Assembly: GCF_000024365.1 (NCBI RefSeq)
Contig: NC_013235.1
Coordinates: 1,426,001-1,490,000 of the forward strand
Reading direction: 5' to 3'
Length of the DNA stretch: 64,000 bases
Origin: Nakamurella multipartita DSM 44233
Lineage (GTDB): Bacteria > Actinomycetota > Actinomycetes > Mycobacteriales > Nakamurellaceae
The translations under genes and the position numbers were made by a program. Position 1 is the first letter of the stretch, and each line of letters begins with the position of its first letter. Below the pieces are notes generated by a model that did not search any database, was not told the DNA's origin, and saw nothing but the letters and a program-made list of their open reading frames with translations. Shown piece after piece: positions 48,214-56,640 of the stretch.

Positions 48214-48480
48214 ATGGCCATGCAGGGAATGGATACCGGCGAGGTCCGCGTCCTGGCGCAGCAGCTGCACCAGGCATCCACCGACATCACCACCCTGGTC
48301 TCGACGCTGACCCAGCGGGTGCAGAACGCGCCGTGGGCCGGTCCGGACCGGGAGCGGTTTGTCGCCGACTGGCAGTCGCACCACGTCACCGCGCTGAACA
48401 CGGTCGCCCAGGCGCTCAGCGACGCGGGCACGTTGGCCACCACCAACGCCCAGCAGCAGGACGACGCCTCCAACGCCTGA
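48214..48480 (+). CDS. WXG100 / ESAT-6-like secreted protein
   Basis: 88 aa, all-helical, with the central turn A-P-W-A-G-P-D (W-A-G at ~47-49) between two helices, the standard WXG100 length and layout. No signal peptide. GAAGGGGAG precedes ATG 48214; the long upstream extension in the same frame is unsupported. Its position right after the EssC-like ATPase makes it the likely primary substrate of a type VII-like system. Confidence 0.9.
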   Translation: MAMQGMDTGEVRVLAQQLHQASTDITTLVSTLTQRVQNAPWAGPDRERFVADWQSHHVTALNTVAQALSDAGTLATTNAQQQDDASNA

Positions 48481-48509
48481 CGCGGGGTCGGGGGATCGGG
48501 GGCGGTGCC

Positions 48510-49442
48510 GTGAGCACCATGATCGGATCCGACGTCGACGAGCTGCGCGCGTTGGCGGCGGAGCTGGACACCAGGGCGGCGACCCTGCGGTCCGTGGAGG
48601 TCCAGCTGACCTGGCGAATCCACGGCGCACCCTGGCAGGGCGGCGATGTCGAGCGCTTCCGGCACGACTGGAACGACCGGCACCGCCGGGCGATCACGAT
48701 CAGCGCCGCCGGCATCGACGAGGCGGCCCGGGTGCTGCGGGCCAATGCCGACCAGCAGGAGCTGGCCAGTGCGTCCGGCTTCACTGGCCGGGTCCCGGCG
48801 GTCGGCCGATTCGACGGCGCCGGTGGAGTGGGCGGCGCGGTCAGCGGGGATGGGGACGGATGGATGGCCGCCTACCTGGCCACCACCGATTCCGGCTGGT
48901 GGCAGGGGGCGGGTGACGTAACCGCCCTCGGGGATGCCGCCCATACCTCCTTCGAGGAAGCCCGGCGCGCCGTGCGGAGCGAGGATCTGGTCGCGGACTT
49001 CCTCCATGCCCCGCACGAGCCGCTCGGCGTTGCCGGTCGGGTCGGTGTCGGATTCGGCCTGGCCGGGATGGTGTTCGACGCACAGGAACTGGGCGAGGAT
49101 CTGGCGACCGGCGACGGTTGGGGGGTGGCCCTCAGCGGTGCTTCTCTCGCAGTGGGGGGTCTGGCCACGATGGCCGCCGTCGGCATGGGCACTGCGGCGA
49201 TCGTCGGTGCGGCCCCTGCACTGGCGGTCGGCGCTCTGGTCGTGGGGCTGGCCAGCTTTGCCTACCACGAGCCGGCGGTCCGCGGCGTCGTGACCGGAGC
49301 CGGCGACGCCGTCGTCCGGGCCGGCGAATGGGCGGCCGACCGGGCTCGGGACGTGGCCGGCGGCCTGGCCCGCTCCGCGACGGACGCGGGAAAGCGGTTT
49401 GTCGACGGCATCTTCGGCAAGCCCGCCTGGGCGCCGTGGTGA
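48510..49442 (+). CDS. WXG-domain fusion protein with hydrophobic C-terminal region
   Basis: 310 aa from GTG 48510. Residues 4-90 form a WXG-type hairpin (M-I-G-S-D-V-D-E-L, then A-P-W-Q-G-G-D). The middle is Gly-rich and includes W-W-Q-G-A-G. Residues ~190-255 hold two hydrophobic helices (V-A-L-S-G-A-S-L-A-V-G-G and A-I-V-G-A-A-P-A-L-A-V-G) that could insert in a membrane, then a helical C-terminus ending P-A-W-A-P-W. No enzyme motif is recognised. It could be a pore-type effector or a structural substrate. Confidence 0.72.
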   Translation: MSTMIGSDVDELRALAAELDTRAATLRSVEVQLTWRIHGAPWQGGDVERFRHDWNDRHRRAITISAAGIDEAARVLRANADQQELASASGFTGRVPAVGRFDGAGGVGGAVSGDGDGWMAAYLATTDSGWWQGAGDVTALGDAAHTSFEEARRAVRSEDLVADFLHAPHEPLGVAGRVGVGFGLAGMVFDAQELGEDLATGDGWGVALSGASLAVGGLATMAAVGMGTAAIVGAAPALAVGALVVGLASFAYHEPAVRGVVTGAGDAVVRAGEWAADRARDVAGGLARSATDAGKRFVDGIFGKPAWAPW

Positions 49443-49461
49443 GCAGAACACGGGAGCTGCG

Positions 49462-50109
49462 ATGAGTTCACCTGGATCCGAGACGAAACCGGCCGCGCCG
49501 ACCAGCCTGACCGCGCACGAGTTGCGCTACCTGCTTGATCTCGAGTCGTCCGCCGCGGCTCGGGCCAATCTGCGGCGGCTGAACCTGCCGGCCGTGGCCG
49601 ATGACAGTGACGCCGTCGAGGCGGGCGCCGCCACCCTGCTCGTGCGGGGGCTGGCGCAGCTGGCCGACGGAAAGCTGCGGCTGGGTGAGATCGCCGGGCT
49701 CGTCGGGTATGTGCTCACGCACGCGAGCACCTGGACCGAGCTGGCCCTGATCGGCGTTGACGTCGCCGACGGTGCGCTGCTGCTCACCGAGGACGACGTC
49801 ACCCTGCTCTTCATCCCCCGCCCACTGGCCATCTTCGACGTCCTGGCGCTGCGTCGGCCCTCCGGTGCGCGGGAGATGGTCATGTCCCTGGCGACCGCCT
49901 TCTTGGACGGCGGCCATGACCGGATCGCGGTCGTGCGGGCGGACGGCGGATCGGGCGAGCGATCCGCGGCAGTGATCCGGACCGGGCCCGATCGCTGGCG
50001 GGTCGCCGTCGACGTGCCGCGGCCGGGCGCGCCCGAGCTTCCCGAATCCTCGTATCTGGACACTGACCGGGCCTCGGCGTTGCGCACGCTCGCGCAGGTG
50101 CCGGCATGA
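49462..50109 (+). CDS. Putative secretion-associated protein A (EspG-like by context)
   Basis: 215 aa, cytoplasmic, no signal. It opens L-T-A-H-E-L-R-Y-L-L-D-L and is mixed alpha/beta. It is a distant paralogue of the next gene (similar start, length and hydrophobic pattern). EspG chaperones in mycobacteria have comparable context, but no diagnostic motif is visible, so the comparison is inference. The stop overlaps the next ATG. Confidence 0.55.
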   Translation: MSSPGSETKPAAPTSLTAHELRYLLDLESSAAARANLRRLNLPAVADDSDAVEAGAATLLVRGLAQLADGKLRLGEIAGLVGYVLTHASTWTELALIGVDVADGALLLTEDDVTLLFIPRPLAIFDVLALRRPSGAREMVMSLATAFLDGGHDRIAVVRADGGSGERSAAVIRTGPDRWRVAVDVPRPGAPELPESSYLDTDRASALRTLAQVPA

Positions 50110-50786
50110 CGGCGGCTGCCGGGACCCCGACCACCCGGCTGTCTTCGGAGGAGCTGGCCTACCTGCTGCAGATGGCGCCGGGCGACCACGAGCTGGCCGC
50201 CGAGCGGTTGCGCCTGCCGGCCGATGATGCGGCCGGGCGGGCCGCGCTGGCCGCGCGGGGCGGTGTGCGGATCGAGCACGGCACCATTCGTCCGACGCTC
50301 GAGAACGCGGCGGCCGCACTGGTGCTGGCCGCGGCGACCAGCTGGGTGGAGATCGGCGTGGCCGGGGCTGGCCGGGCTGACGTGCTGCACGTCGTCGCGG
50401 GGGCCGGCGCGGTGCTTGTGGTGAACCGGCGGGCGCTGGGCGTATGGGAGTTCACCGGATTGCGGCCCGGCGTGCCGATCGACGCGGGCGTGCTGCGGAT
50501 GCTGGCCGCGCTGCTCGACGCGCCGTCCTCGGGACTGGTCGTGGTGAACCGCGTCGACCGCGGCGGCGGGGCCGGCCCGGCGGCGGTGATCGGCGTCCGC
50601 GCCGGCGAGCACTGGCGGCTGGCCCGGCGGGACGACGTGCTGCCCGCGGGTGCGGTGGCCGCGCTGAGCCGCAGCACCGAACCGGGACCGGGATGGACCG
50701 CGATGGGAGCCGGTGGGCCCGCCGACCTGCTGTCCTGGGTCGCCCTCGTGGTCGGCGCCGGCGAGCCGAATCGGGCGCCACGATGA
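50106..50786 (+). CDS. Putative secretion-associated protein B (paralogue of the preceding gene)
   Basis: 226 aa. It opens L-S-S-E-E-L-A-Y-L-L-Q-M-A-P-G-D, paralleling the opening of its neighbour. A central V-L-V-V-N-R-R-A-L-G-V-W-E-F block and a hydrophobic C-terminus follow. It is coupled on both sides by ATGA overlaps and directly precedes the WXG-lipase gene, suggesting a dedicated chaperone or, less likely, an immunity protein. Confidence 0.55.
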   Translation: MTAAAGTPTTRLSSEELAYLLQMAPGDHELAAERLRLPADDAAGRAALAARGGVRIEHGTIRPTLENAAAALVLAAATSWVEIGVAGAGRADVLHVVAGAGAVLVVNRRALGVWEFTGLRPGVPIDAGVLRMLAALLDAPSSGLVVVNRVDRGGGAGPAAVIGVRAGEHWRLARRDDVLPAGAVAALSRSTEPGPGWTAMGAGGPADLLSWVALVVGAGEPNRAPR

Positions 50787-52147
50787 CCATGATCGGCGCC
50801 GACCCGGACGAGCTGGACCGCCTCGCCGCCACGTTCGACCACGCGGCCGAGCAGACCCGGCGCATCGAATGGCTGGCCAGTTCGCGCCTGTTCCTGGCCG
50901 GCTGGCACGGGCCCGACATCGACGACATCCGGTTCCGCTGGCACCACGGCGCGCGCCCGGGGCTGCGGCACTGCACGCAGTCGCTGACCCAGGCCGCCCG
51001 GCAGGTCCGGGATCAGGCCGACCAGCAACGCCGGGCCTCCGACGCCGGACTGTTCTACGCCCGGTCCTCGACCTGGTCCCCGGGCTTGGGTGACCTGCTG
51101 GGGCAGGCCTGGCGGGACGCCGTCGGCACCGGCCGATCCCTGCTGGATGCGATCGGCAGCGCCACCGGGGATCTGTTCGTCTCCCTGGCCACGCTCGTGC
51201 CCGTCGGTGCGGCAGCCGTCGGCGAGGCGCTGGACGACCTGGGCCGGCAGAGTGCGAAGACGGCCGGCGACATCGTCGACGACGTGATCAAGCCGTGGCT
51301 GGACCGCGAGATCCTGCAGAACTACGACCTTCTCGCCGGACTGCCCGGCATCGGGGAGCTGGTCGAGCAGACGGCCGGCGTGGTTCCCGCGGCCAGCCTG
51401 CTCGACGGAACGGGCCGTCAACTCGACGTGACCACGGTCTACGACAACCTGGCCACCAACTACGGCGGGCCCGGGCACATCGAGGTGCAGACCGTGCGGG
51501 GGGCCGACGGCCAGGACCGTTACGTCGTCTACATCCCCGGCACCCAGGAGTGGTTGCCGGGCAGCAACAATCCGGCCGACGTGATGTCCGACCTGGAGGT
51601 CGGCGGCTTCTACGACGACACGCCCCTGTCCATCGCCGTCGAGAAGGCGATGAATGCCGCTGGCATCCCGCCCGGCGCCCCGGTCGTGCTGGCCGGACAC
51701 AGTCTGGGTGGCCTGACCGCGGTCCAACTGTCCCGGGATGCCGATTTCACCGCCCGCTACGACGTCCAGGGCGTGTTCACCGCGGGCGCCGGCACCGACC
51801 TGACCCCACCGCCGGACGGCGTGCAGTTCCAGGCGCTGCGCCACTACAACGACGTGGTGTCGTGGCTGGGCGATTCCGAGCCGGTGCGGACCGGGGCGCC
51901 CGGCCAGCACGAGCACTGGTCATGGGGTCCGAGCCCGATCAATCCGTTGGACAATCACAACATGCCCGGATATCAGGACGACGCTCAGCGATTGCAAGAC
52001 GCCGGTGCCTTCACCGGGACCCAGCAGGCGCTGCCCGGCTTCTTCGGACCCGGCTCCGCCGTCGTCGACTCGCAGGGATTTCAGGCCCGCAAGTTGACCT
52101 ACCTCGGTGATGCCCCGGCGCTCTCGGCCGAACCGGTGGCGCCGTGA
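50783..52147 (+). CDS. WXG-domain fused to alpha/beta-hydrolase (lipase-like), candidate exported enzyme
   Basis: 454 aa. Residues 3-95 form a WXG-type hairpin (M-I-G-A-D-P-D-E-L-D-R-L-A; W-H-G turn; Q-A-D-Q-Q-R-R-A-S). An amphipathic helical linker (~100-220) precedes a lipase-like domain: Y-V-V-Y-I-P-G-T-Q-E-W (~243-253), the nucleophile elbow G-H-S-L-G-G with Ser307, then candidate Asp357 (H-Y-N-D-V-V-S-W) and His392 (D-N-H-N-M-P-G-Y). The triad spacing suits a class-3-type lipase/esterase. N-terminal WXG fusions are typical of type VII substrates, so this is a probable exported lipase or effector. Confidence 0.78.
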   Translation: MTMIGADPDELDRLAATFDHAAEQTRRIEWLASSRLFLAGWHGPDIDDIRFRWHHGARPGLRHCTQSLTQAARQVRDQADQQRRASDAGLFYARSSTWSPGLGDLLGQAWRDAVGTGRSLLDAIGSATGDLFVSLATLVPVGAAAVGEALDDLGRQSAKTAGDIVDDVIKPWLDREILQNYDLLAGLPGIGELVEQTAGVVPAASLLDGTGRQLDVTTVYDNLATNYGGPGHIEVQTVRGADGQDRYVVYIPGTQEWLPGSNNPADVMSDLEVGGFYDDTPLSIAVEKAMNAAGIPPGAPVVLAGHSLGGLTAVQLSRDADFTARYDVQGVFTAGAGTDLTPPPDGVQFQALRHYNDVVSWLGDSEPVRTGAPGQHEHWSWGPSPINPLDNHNMPGYQDDAQRLQDAGAFTGTQQALPGFFGPGSAVVDSQGFQARKLTYLGDAPALSAEPVAP

Positions 52148-53583
52148 ACCCCGGTTCGTTCTGCGGTTCCTGCGGCGCCGTGGTCAAGCCTGGCGCGCTG
52201 TACTGCGCCGGATGCGGGGCACCCGCGGCCGCGTCGACGGTGTCCACCCCGGTGCCGCCGCCGACCATGATCGGCACCATTGGCGGTGCGCCTGGCCGGA
52301 CCGACACGGCCGACCCGGCAACGGGTTCGATCAGCGGGCCGGTGGACGTCGCGGGCCTGGCCGGCTTCGGTCGTCGGGTCGGCGCCTACCTGATCGACGG
52401 GATCGTGCCGGCGGCGTGCAGCACCCTGGGGTTCCTCGCGCTGATCACCGAGGCTCTGTCAGGATCGACCCCCGCGCTGGCCCTGCCGCTGGTGCTGCTG
52501 GTCGGGATACCGCTGCTGTACTTCGTCGTGCTCTGGGTGATGGCCGCCCGGGGCAGCAGCCCGGGCAATGCGCTGCTGGGGATCCGCGTGGTCCGCGCAT
52601 CGACCGGCCAGCGCCCGGGGGCCGGCCTGGGACTGGCTCGCCTGCTGCTGCGCAACCTGCTCATCGGGGTGACGATCGGGATCGGCGGCTTCTCGCCGCT
52701 GTGGGACTCCTCCGGCCGGCGTCGGGGTTGGTGGGACGCGGCGTGCGACACGCTGGTGCTGGATCGGGACGCGGTGCCGGCCTACCGCGCGGATGCTGCC
52801 CGGCGCCGGACGCCGTCGCTGGCTGACTTGTCCCGCTCGGGCCTGCCCGTCGTCGACGGCCCGGCCGCGCCGACCCCCGACCCGGCGTGGGGACGGGCGG
52901 CGGCGGCCGTGGACGACCGTCCGGCCTGGGACCTCCCGCCGATCCCGCCCCCGTCCCGGCCGGCCGCGTCGCCGGCGGCCAGCGGACCGGTCGCAACCTG
53001 GGGCGACCGCCCGGCGACTGTCCCGTCGACCACTCCGCCGACGACGGCGATGCCGGCCGCCAGGGTCTCGGGCGAAGGGCCCCCGCCGGCCGTCGAACCG
53101 GACCCCGAGGCCGATCCGGCCTGGTCGCAGCCGGTGACGAGCGGTCCGGTCATCCGGGCCGTACCCCGATTCGGCTCGGCCGGTGCGAGCGAGCAGCGAC
53201 TGGACCACACCCGGATGCGGGTCACCCCGCCGCCGACCTCCCCGCCGACCGCCGCGCTCACCTGGCGCCTCGAGCTGGACGACGGCCGCTGCCTGCCGTT
53301 GGACGGTCCGCTCGTTCTGGGCCGCGACCCAAGCATCGGCCCCGATGAGTCGACCGCGACCCTGGTGCCGGTCTCCGACGACGCGCGCAGCGTGTCCAAG
53401 ACGCACCTGCGGTTGGACGTCGCCGCCGGCGGCGTCCAGGTCACCGATCGGCACTCGACCAACGGGGTGGTCATCGTCACCGCCGGGGTGGATCTGCGCT
53501 GTGTCCCCGGGGTGCCGACGCCGGTGCCGAACGGCTCTACCGTCCGCTTCGGGGACCGCAGCCTGGTCGTGCGTCAATCCTGA
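52144..53583 (+). CDS. Zinc-ribbon, RDD-membrane and FHA-domain protein
   Basis: 479 aa from GTG 52144 (overlap). It has an N-terminal zinc ribbon (C7-x2-C10, C21-x2-C24), an RDD domain with about three transmembrane helices (~75-195; R-R-V-G-A-Y-L-I-D-G-I-V), a long Pro/Ala linker, and a C-terminal FHA domain (~375-479) with V-L-G-R-D, S-K-T-H and S-T-N-G. It is the last gene of the train. It could place a phosphopeptide reader at the membrane next to the EssC-like motor. Confidence 0.85.
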   Translation: MNPGSFCGSCGAVVKPGALYCAGCGAPAAASTVSTPVPPPTMIGTIGGAPGRTDTADPATGSISGPVDVAGLAGFGRRVGAYLIDGIVPAACSTLGFLALITEALSGSTPALALPLVLLVGIPLLYFVVLWVMAARGSSPGNALLGIRVVRASTGQRPGAGLGLARLLLRNLLIGVTIGIGGFSPLWDSSGRRRGWWDAACDTLVLDRDAVPAYRADAARRRTPSLADLSRSGLPVVDGPAAPTPDPAWGRAAAAVDDRPAWDLPPIPPPSRPAASPAASGPVATWGDRPATVPSTTPPTTAMPAARVSGEGPPPAVEPDPEADPAWSQPVTSGPVIRAVPRFGSAGASEQRLDHTRMRVTPPPTSPPTAALTWRLELDDGRCLPLDGPLVLGRDPSIGPDESTATLVPVSDDARSVSKTHLRLDVAAGGVQVTDRHSTNGVVIVTAGVDLRCVPGVPTPVPNGSTVRFGDRSLVVRQS

Positions 53584-53643
53584 CGGCGGCCGCCGTGGGC
53601 CCGCGGGATGACCGGCCGACCCGTTCCTCGGCGCCCGGTTCGC

Positions 53644-54729
53644 TCAGAGCACGACCACCGACCGCAGCAGGTCCCCGCCGTGCATCATGTCGAAAGCCGC
53701 TTCGATGTCACCGATTCCGATGGTCTCGGTAACGAACTTGTCCAGCGGCAACCGGCCCTGCAGGTACAGCTCGGACAGCACCGGGAAGTCGCGGCTGGGC
53801 AGGCAGTCGCCGTACCACGCCGACTTGAGCGACCCGCCACGGCCGAAGAAGTCCAGCAGCGGCATCTCCAGCTGCATGGTCGGGGTGGGAACCCCGACCA
53901 GCACGACGGTCCCGGCCAGGTCGCGGCCGTAGAACGCCTGCTTCCAGGTCTCCGGGCGGCCCACCGCGTCGATGGCCACGTCGACGCCGAATCCGCCGGT
54001 GGCGTCCTGGATCTGCTCGACGACGTCCCCGTCATCCGGATGCACGGTGTGAGTGGCGCCGAACTCCTTGGCCCACTCGAGCTTTCGCTTGTCCGTGTCG
54101 ACCGCGATGATGGTGTGGGCACCGACCAGGGCGGCGCCGGCGATGGCTGCGTCGCCCACCCCGCCGCACCCGATCACGGCGACCGAATCGTTGCGGGTGA
54201 CCGCGCCGGTGTTGATCGCGGCGCCGATGCCGGCCATCACGCCGCAGCCGAGCAGGCCGGCGATCTGCGGGGGAATGCGCGGGTCCACCTTGGTGCACTG
54301 GCCCGCGGCGACCAGGGTCTTGTCGGCGAAGGCGCCGATACCCAGCGCCGGCGACAGCGGCGTCCCGTCGACCAGGGTCATCTTCTGCTGCGCGTTGTGG
54401 GTGGCGAAGCAGTACCAGGGCCGCCCGCGCCGGCAGGCCCGGCACTGCCCGCAGACGGCTCGCCAGTTCAGGATCACGTAGTCGCCCGGAGCGACCTCGG
54501 TGACGCCGGGACCGACCGCCGAGACCACGCCCGCGGCCTCGTGCCCCAGCAGGTAGGGGTAGTCCGCGCCGATGCCACCGAGCTTGTAGTGCAGATCGGT
54601 GTGGCACACCCCGCAGGCCTGCACGTCGACCAGCGCCTCGCCGGGTCCCGGGTCGGGAACCACGATCGTGGTCAGCTGGACGGGGGCGTCCTTGGCCAGC
54701 GACACCACACCTTGCACTTCGTGCGCCAT
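53644..54729 (-). CDS. mscR: S-(hydroxymethyl)mycothiol dehydrogenase
   Basis: 361 aa, zinc-dependent medium-chain alcohol dehydrogenase. Catalytic zinc site C-G-V-C-H-T-D-L-H and L-G-H-E-A-A-G; structural zinc site [18 protein letters not shown] fold G-C-G-G-V-G-D-A-A. The [11 protein letters not shown] and [10 protein letters not shown] segments fit the mycothiol-dependent formaldehyde dehydrogenase subgroup (MscR/AdhE2). Mycothiol confirms an actinobacterial host. It is last in the mhp gene group, 60 bp after mhpB; a role in aldehyde removal there is plausible but unproven. Confidence 0.87.
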   Translation of the reverse strand: MAHEVQGVVSLAKDAPVQLTTIVVPDPGPGEALVDVQACGVCHTDLHYKLGGIGADYPYLLGHEAAGVVSAVGPGVTEVAPGDYVILNWRAVCGQCRACRRGRPWYCFATHNAQQKMTLVDGTPLSPALGIGAFADKTLVAAGQCTKVDPRIPPQIAGLLGCGVMAGIGAAINTGAVTRNDSVAVIGCGGVGDAAIAGAALVGAHTIIAVDTDKRKLEWAKEFGATHTVHPDDGDVVEQIQDATGGFGVDVAIDAVGRPETWKQAFYGRDLAGTVVLVGVPTPTMQLEMPLLDFFGRGGSLKSAWYGDCLPSRDFPVLSELYLQGRLPLDKFVTETIGIGDIEAAFDMMHGGDLLRSVVVL

Positions 54730-54789
54730 GAATCGGGCTCCTTGCCTGCGGACGGACCGGGACGCAGGCGAGGGTAACCGGTCGACCCG

Positions 54790-55734
54790 TCAGCCGGTCA
54801 GCGTGGCCGTGGTGACTCCGAAACCGGCGATGTACTCCCGGATGGGCCGGTAGAACGAATAGGTCACCGCGTACTCGCCCACCGCACCCAGGGCGGCGTA
54901 GGCGGCGATCCAGGTGCGCACCTCGTGTGAGGAGTTGCCGGCGACCTCGGTCATCCAGTCCGGCGTCCACGCGTCCAGAGGAGTCAGATCGCCCGAGGCC
55001 AAGATGTCCATCAGGGCCCGGTCCCACTCGGGGGCCAGGTCCTTGATGGCCGCGGTGCCGGCGGCGAAGTCGCGGGCGGTGCTGATCACCCGCTGCTGGC
55101 GCTCGTCCCTGGCCGCCGCGGTGAGGTGTCGCCCGCCCCCGAGCAGGAACTCGCGCTGCTCGGGGGTCGCCGTGGCGATCCGCGGGACCGGCGGGTCATG
55201 GGACAGGCCGCCGGAGGCCAGAAAGAGCACCCGTTGGTCGCTCCGGGCGAAGAACGAGCCGATGGCCCGGCCGAGCAGCCGGATTCGTTGCACCGGGCTG
55301 AAGGGCGGGGCGACGCAGTTGAGAAAGATCGGGATGACCGGCTGGGCGGCGATGTCGCCGAACATCAGCTCCAGCGGCTGCACCGCGCCGTGGTCGACCT
55401 CCATCCGCAGGGACACGGCTGTATCCAGGCCCTGATCGAGGACGAACCCGGCGAGTTCCCTGGCGGTCTCGGTCGGCACGTTCAGCGGCCCAGCCTGGCT
55501 GCCGTAGTCGCCGATCGAGACGGCGTCGTAGCCGATGCAGACGGTCGGCATGAGCTCGTAGAAGAACCCGTTGTAGTGGTCGGGACCGAAGTTGACGATC
55601 AGGTCGGGGTCGAAGTCCCGGACGAAGCTGCGGGCCTGGTCGAAGGCGCCGGTGACGGCGGCGGCGACTTCCGGGCCGGGATCGACGTGGTCGAGCAGCG
55701 GGCTGTGCGACATGGACAGCAGGGCGGCGGTCAT
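54790..55734 (-). CDS. mhpB: 2,3-dihydroxyphenylpropionate 1,2-dioxygenase
   Basis: 314 aa, class III extradiol dioxygenase (LigB type) that cleaves the catechol ring meta to give the 6-oxonona-dienedioate product. Likely iron/acid-base histidines lie in M-S-H-S-P-L, G-P-D-H-Y-N-G, V-D-H-G-A-V-Q-P-L and S-G-G-L-S-H-D-P-P. Length matches E. coli MhpB. The start overlaps the mhpC stop (ATGA). Confidence 0.92.
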   Translation of the reverse strand: MTAALLSMSHSPLLDHVDPGPEVAAAVTGAFDQARSFVRDFDPDLIVNFGPDHYNGFFYELMPTVCIGYDAVSIGDYGSQAGPLNVPTETARELAGFVLDQGLDTAVSLRMEVDHGAVQPLELMFGDIAAQPVIPIFLNCVAPPFSPVQRIRLLGRAIGSFFARSDQRVLFLASGGLSHDPPVPRIATATPEQREFLLGGGRHLTAAARDERQQRVISTARDFAAGTAAIKDLAPEWDRALMDILASGDLTPLDAWTPDWMTEVAGNSSHEVRTWIAAYAALGAVGEYAVTYSFYRPIREYIAGFGVTTATLTG

Positions 55735-56612
55735 GCCCGGTCAGCTCCTTCCAGCAGGAAGTCCAGGTGGATGCGATTGAAGGTCTCGGCGTCCTCGTAC
55801 TGCGGCCAGTGGCCGCAGTTGTCCATCACGGCCAGCCGGCCGTTGGGGATGAGGCCGGCGATGCGCCGGCCCTCGTCGACCGGTCCGGAGGGGTCCTTGG
55901 TCGTCCACAGCACCATGGCCGGGGCCCCGATCGCGCGCAGGTCGTCGTCGGAGAGCATGTTCCGCCGACGGATCGGCAGATCCTGCAGGGCCATGTTCCG
56001 CTCGCAGGCCATCAGCCAGTCGGGTTGTTCGAAGATCTGCTGGCGGGTGCGGATCAGGTCGTCGGTGACCATGGTCGGGTCGGCCATCAGCCACTCCAGC
56101 CGGGCCTTCACGCGCTCCCAGGACGGATCCTTGGCGGCCTCGATCGACAGGGTGTAGAGCCGCTCCATCACCGTCGGGTTGGCCATGGTGCCACCCATGG
56201 TGTTCAGCACGATCCGCTGCACCCGCTCCGGGTGCTGTTGGGCCAGGCGGGCGGTCACCCAGCCACCGAGCGATTCGCCGGAGAACGAAGCCTTCTCGAC
56301 TCCGATGGCGTCCATGAATCCGAGCACCTGCTCGATGTAGTGCGTGATCTCCAACGGGTGATCGGGCTTGGCGCTGTACCCGTGCCCGATGAAATCGATG
56401 GCCCAGACGTCGAAATGCGCGCCGTGCGCGGCCAGGTTCCGGACGTAGGCCTCGGCGTGGCCGGTGATCCCGTGCAGCAGGATCAGGGCCGGACGGCCGG
56501 GCTTGCCGGCGTGCAGGTACCGGGTGCGATAGCCCCCGGCGTCGAGGAATCCCTGCGCGAACTCGACCTGGTTCAGGTCGGACCACACGCTGGTGTAGGG
56601 ACGGTCGGTCAT
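55731..56612 (-). CDS. mhpC: 2-hydroxy-6-oxonona-2,4-dienedioate hydrolase
   Basis: 293 aa, alpha/beta hydrolase of the meta-cleavage family. It has oxyanion-side L-L-H-G-I-T-G-H, the nucleophile elbow S-G-E-S-L-G-G-W, and a C-terminal catalytic His in D-N-C-G-H-W-P-Q. It hydrolyses the ring-cleavage product of MhpB, whose gene it overlaps. It sits 28 bp after mhpA. Confidence 0.9.
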   Translation of the reverse strand: MTDRPYTSVWSDLNQVEFAQGFLDAGGYRTRYLHAGKPGRPALILLHGITGHAEAYVRNLAAHGAHFDVWAIDFIGHGYSAKPDHPLEITHYIEQVLGFMDAIGVEKASFSGESLGGWVTARLAQQHPERVQRIVLNTMGGTMANPTVMERLYTLSIEAAKDPSWERVKARLEWLMADPTMVTDDLIRTRQQIFEQPDWLMACERNMALQDLPIRRRNMLSDDDLRAIGAPAMVLWTTKDPSGPVDEGRRIAGLIPNGRLAVMDNCGHWPQYEDAETFNRIHLDFLLEGADRA

Positions 56613-56640
56613 GGCGAAAGTCCTTTCTGAGTAGCCGGTC

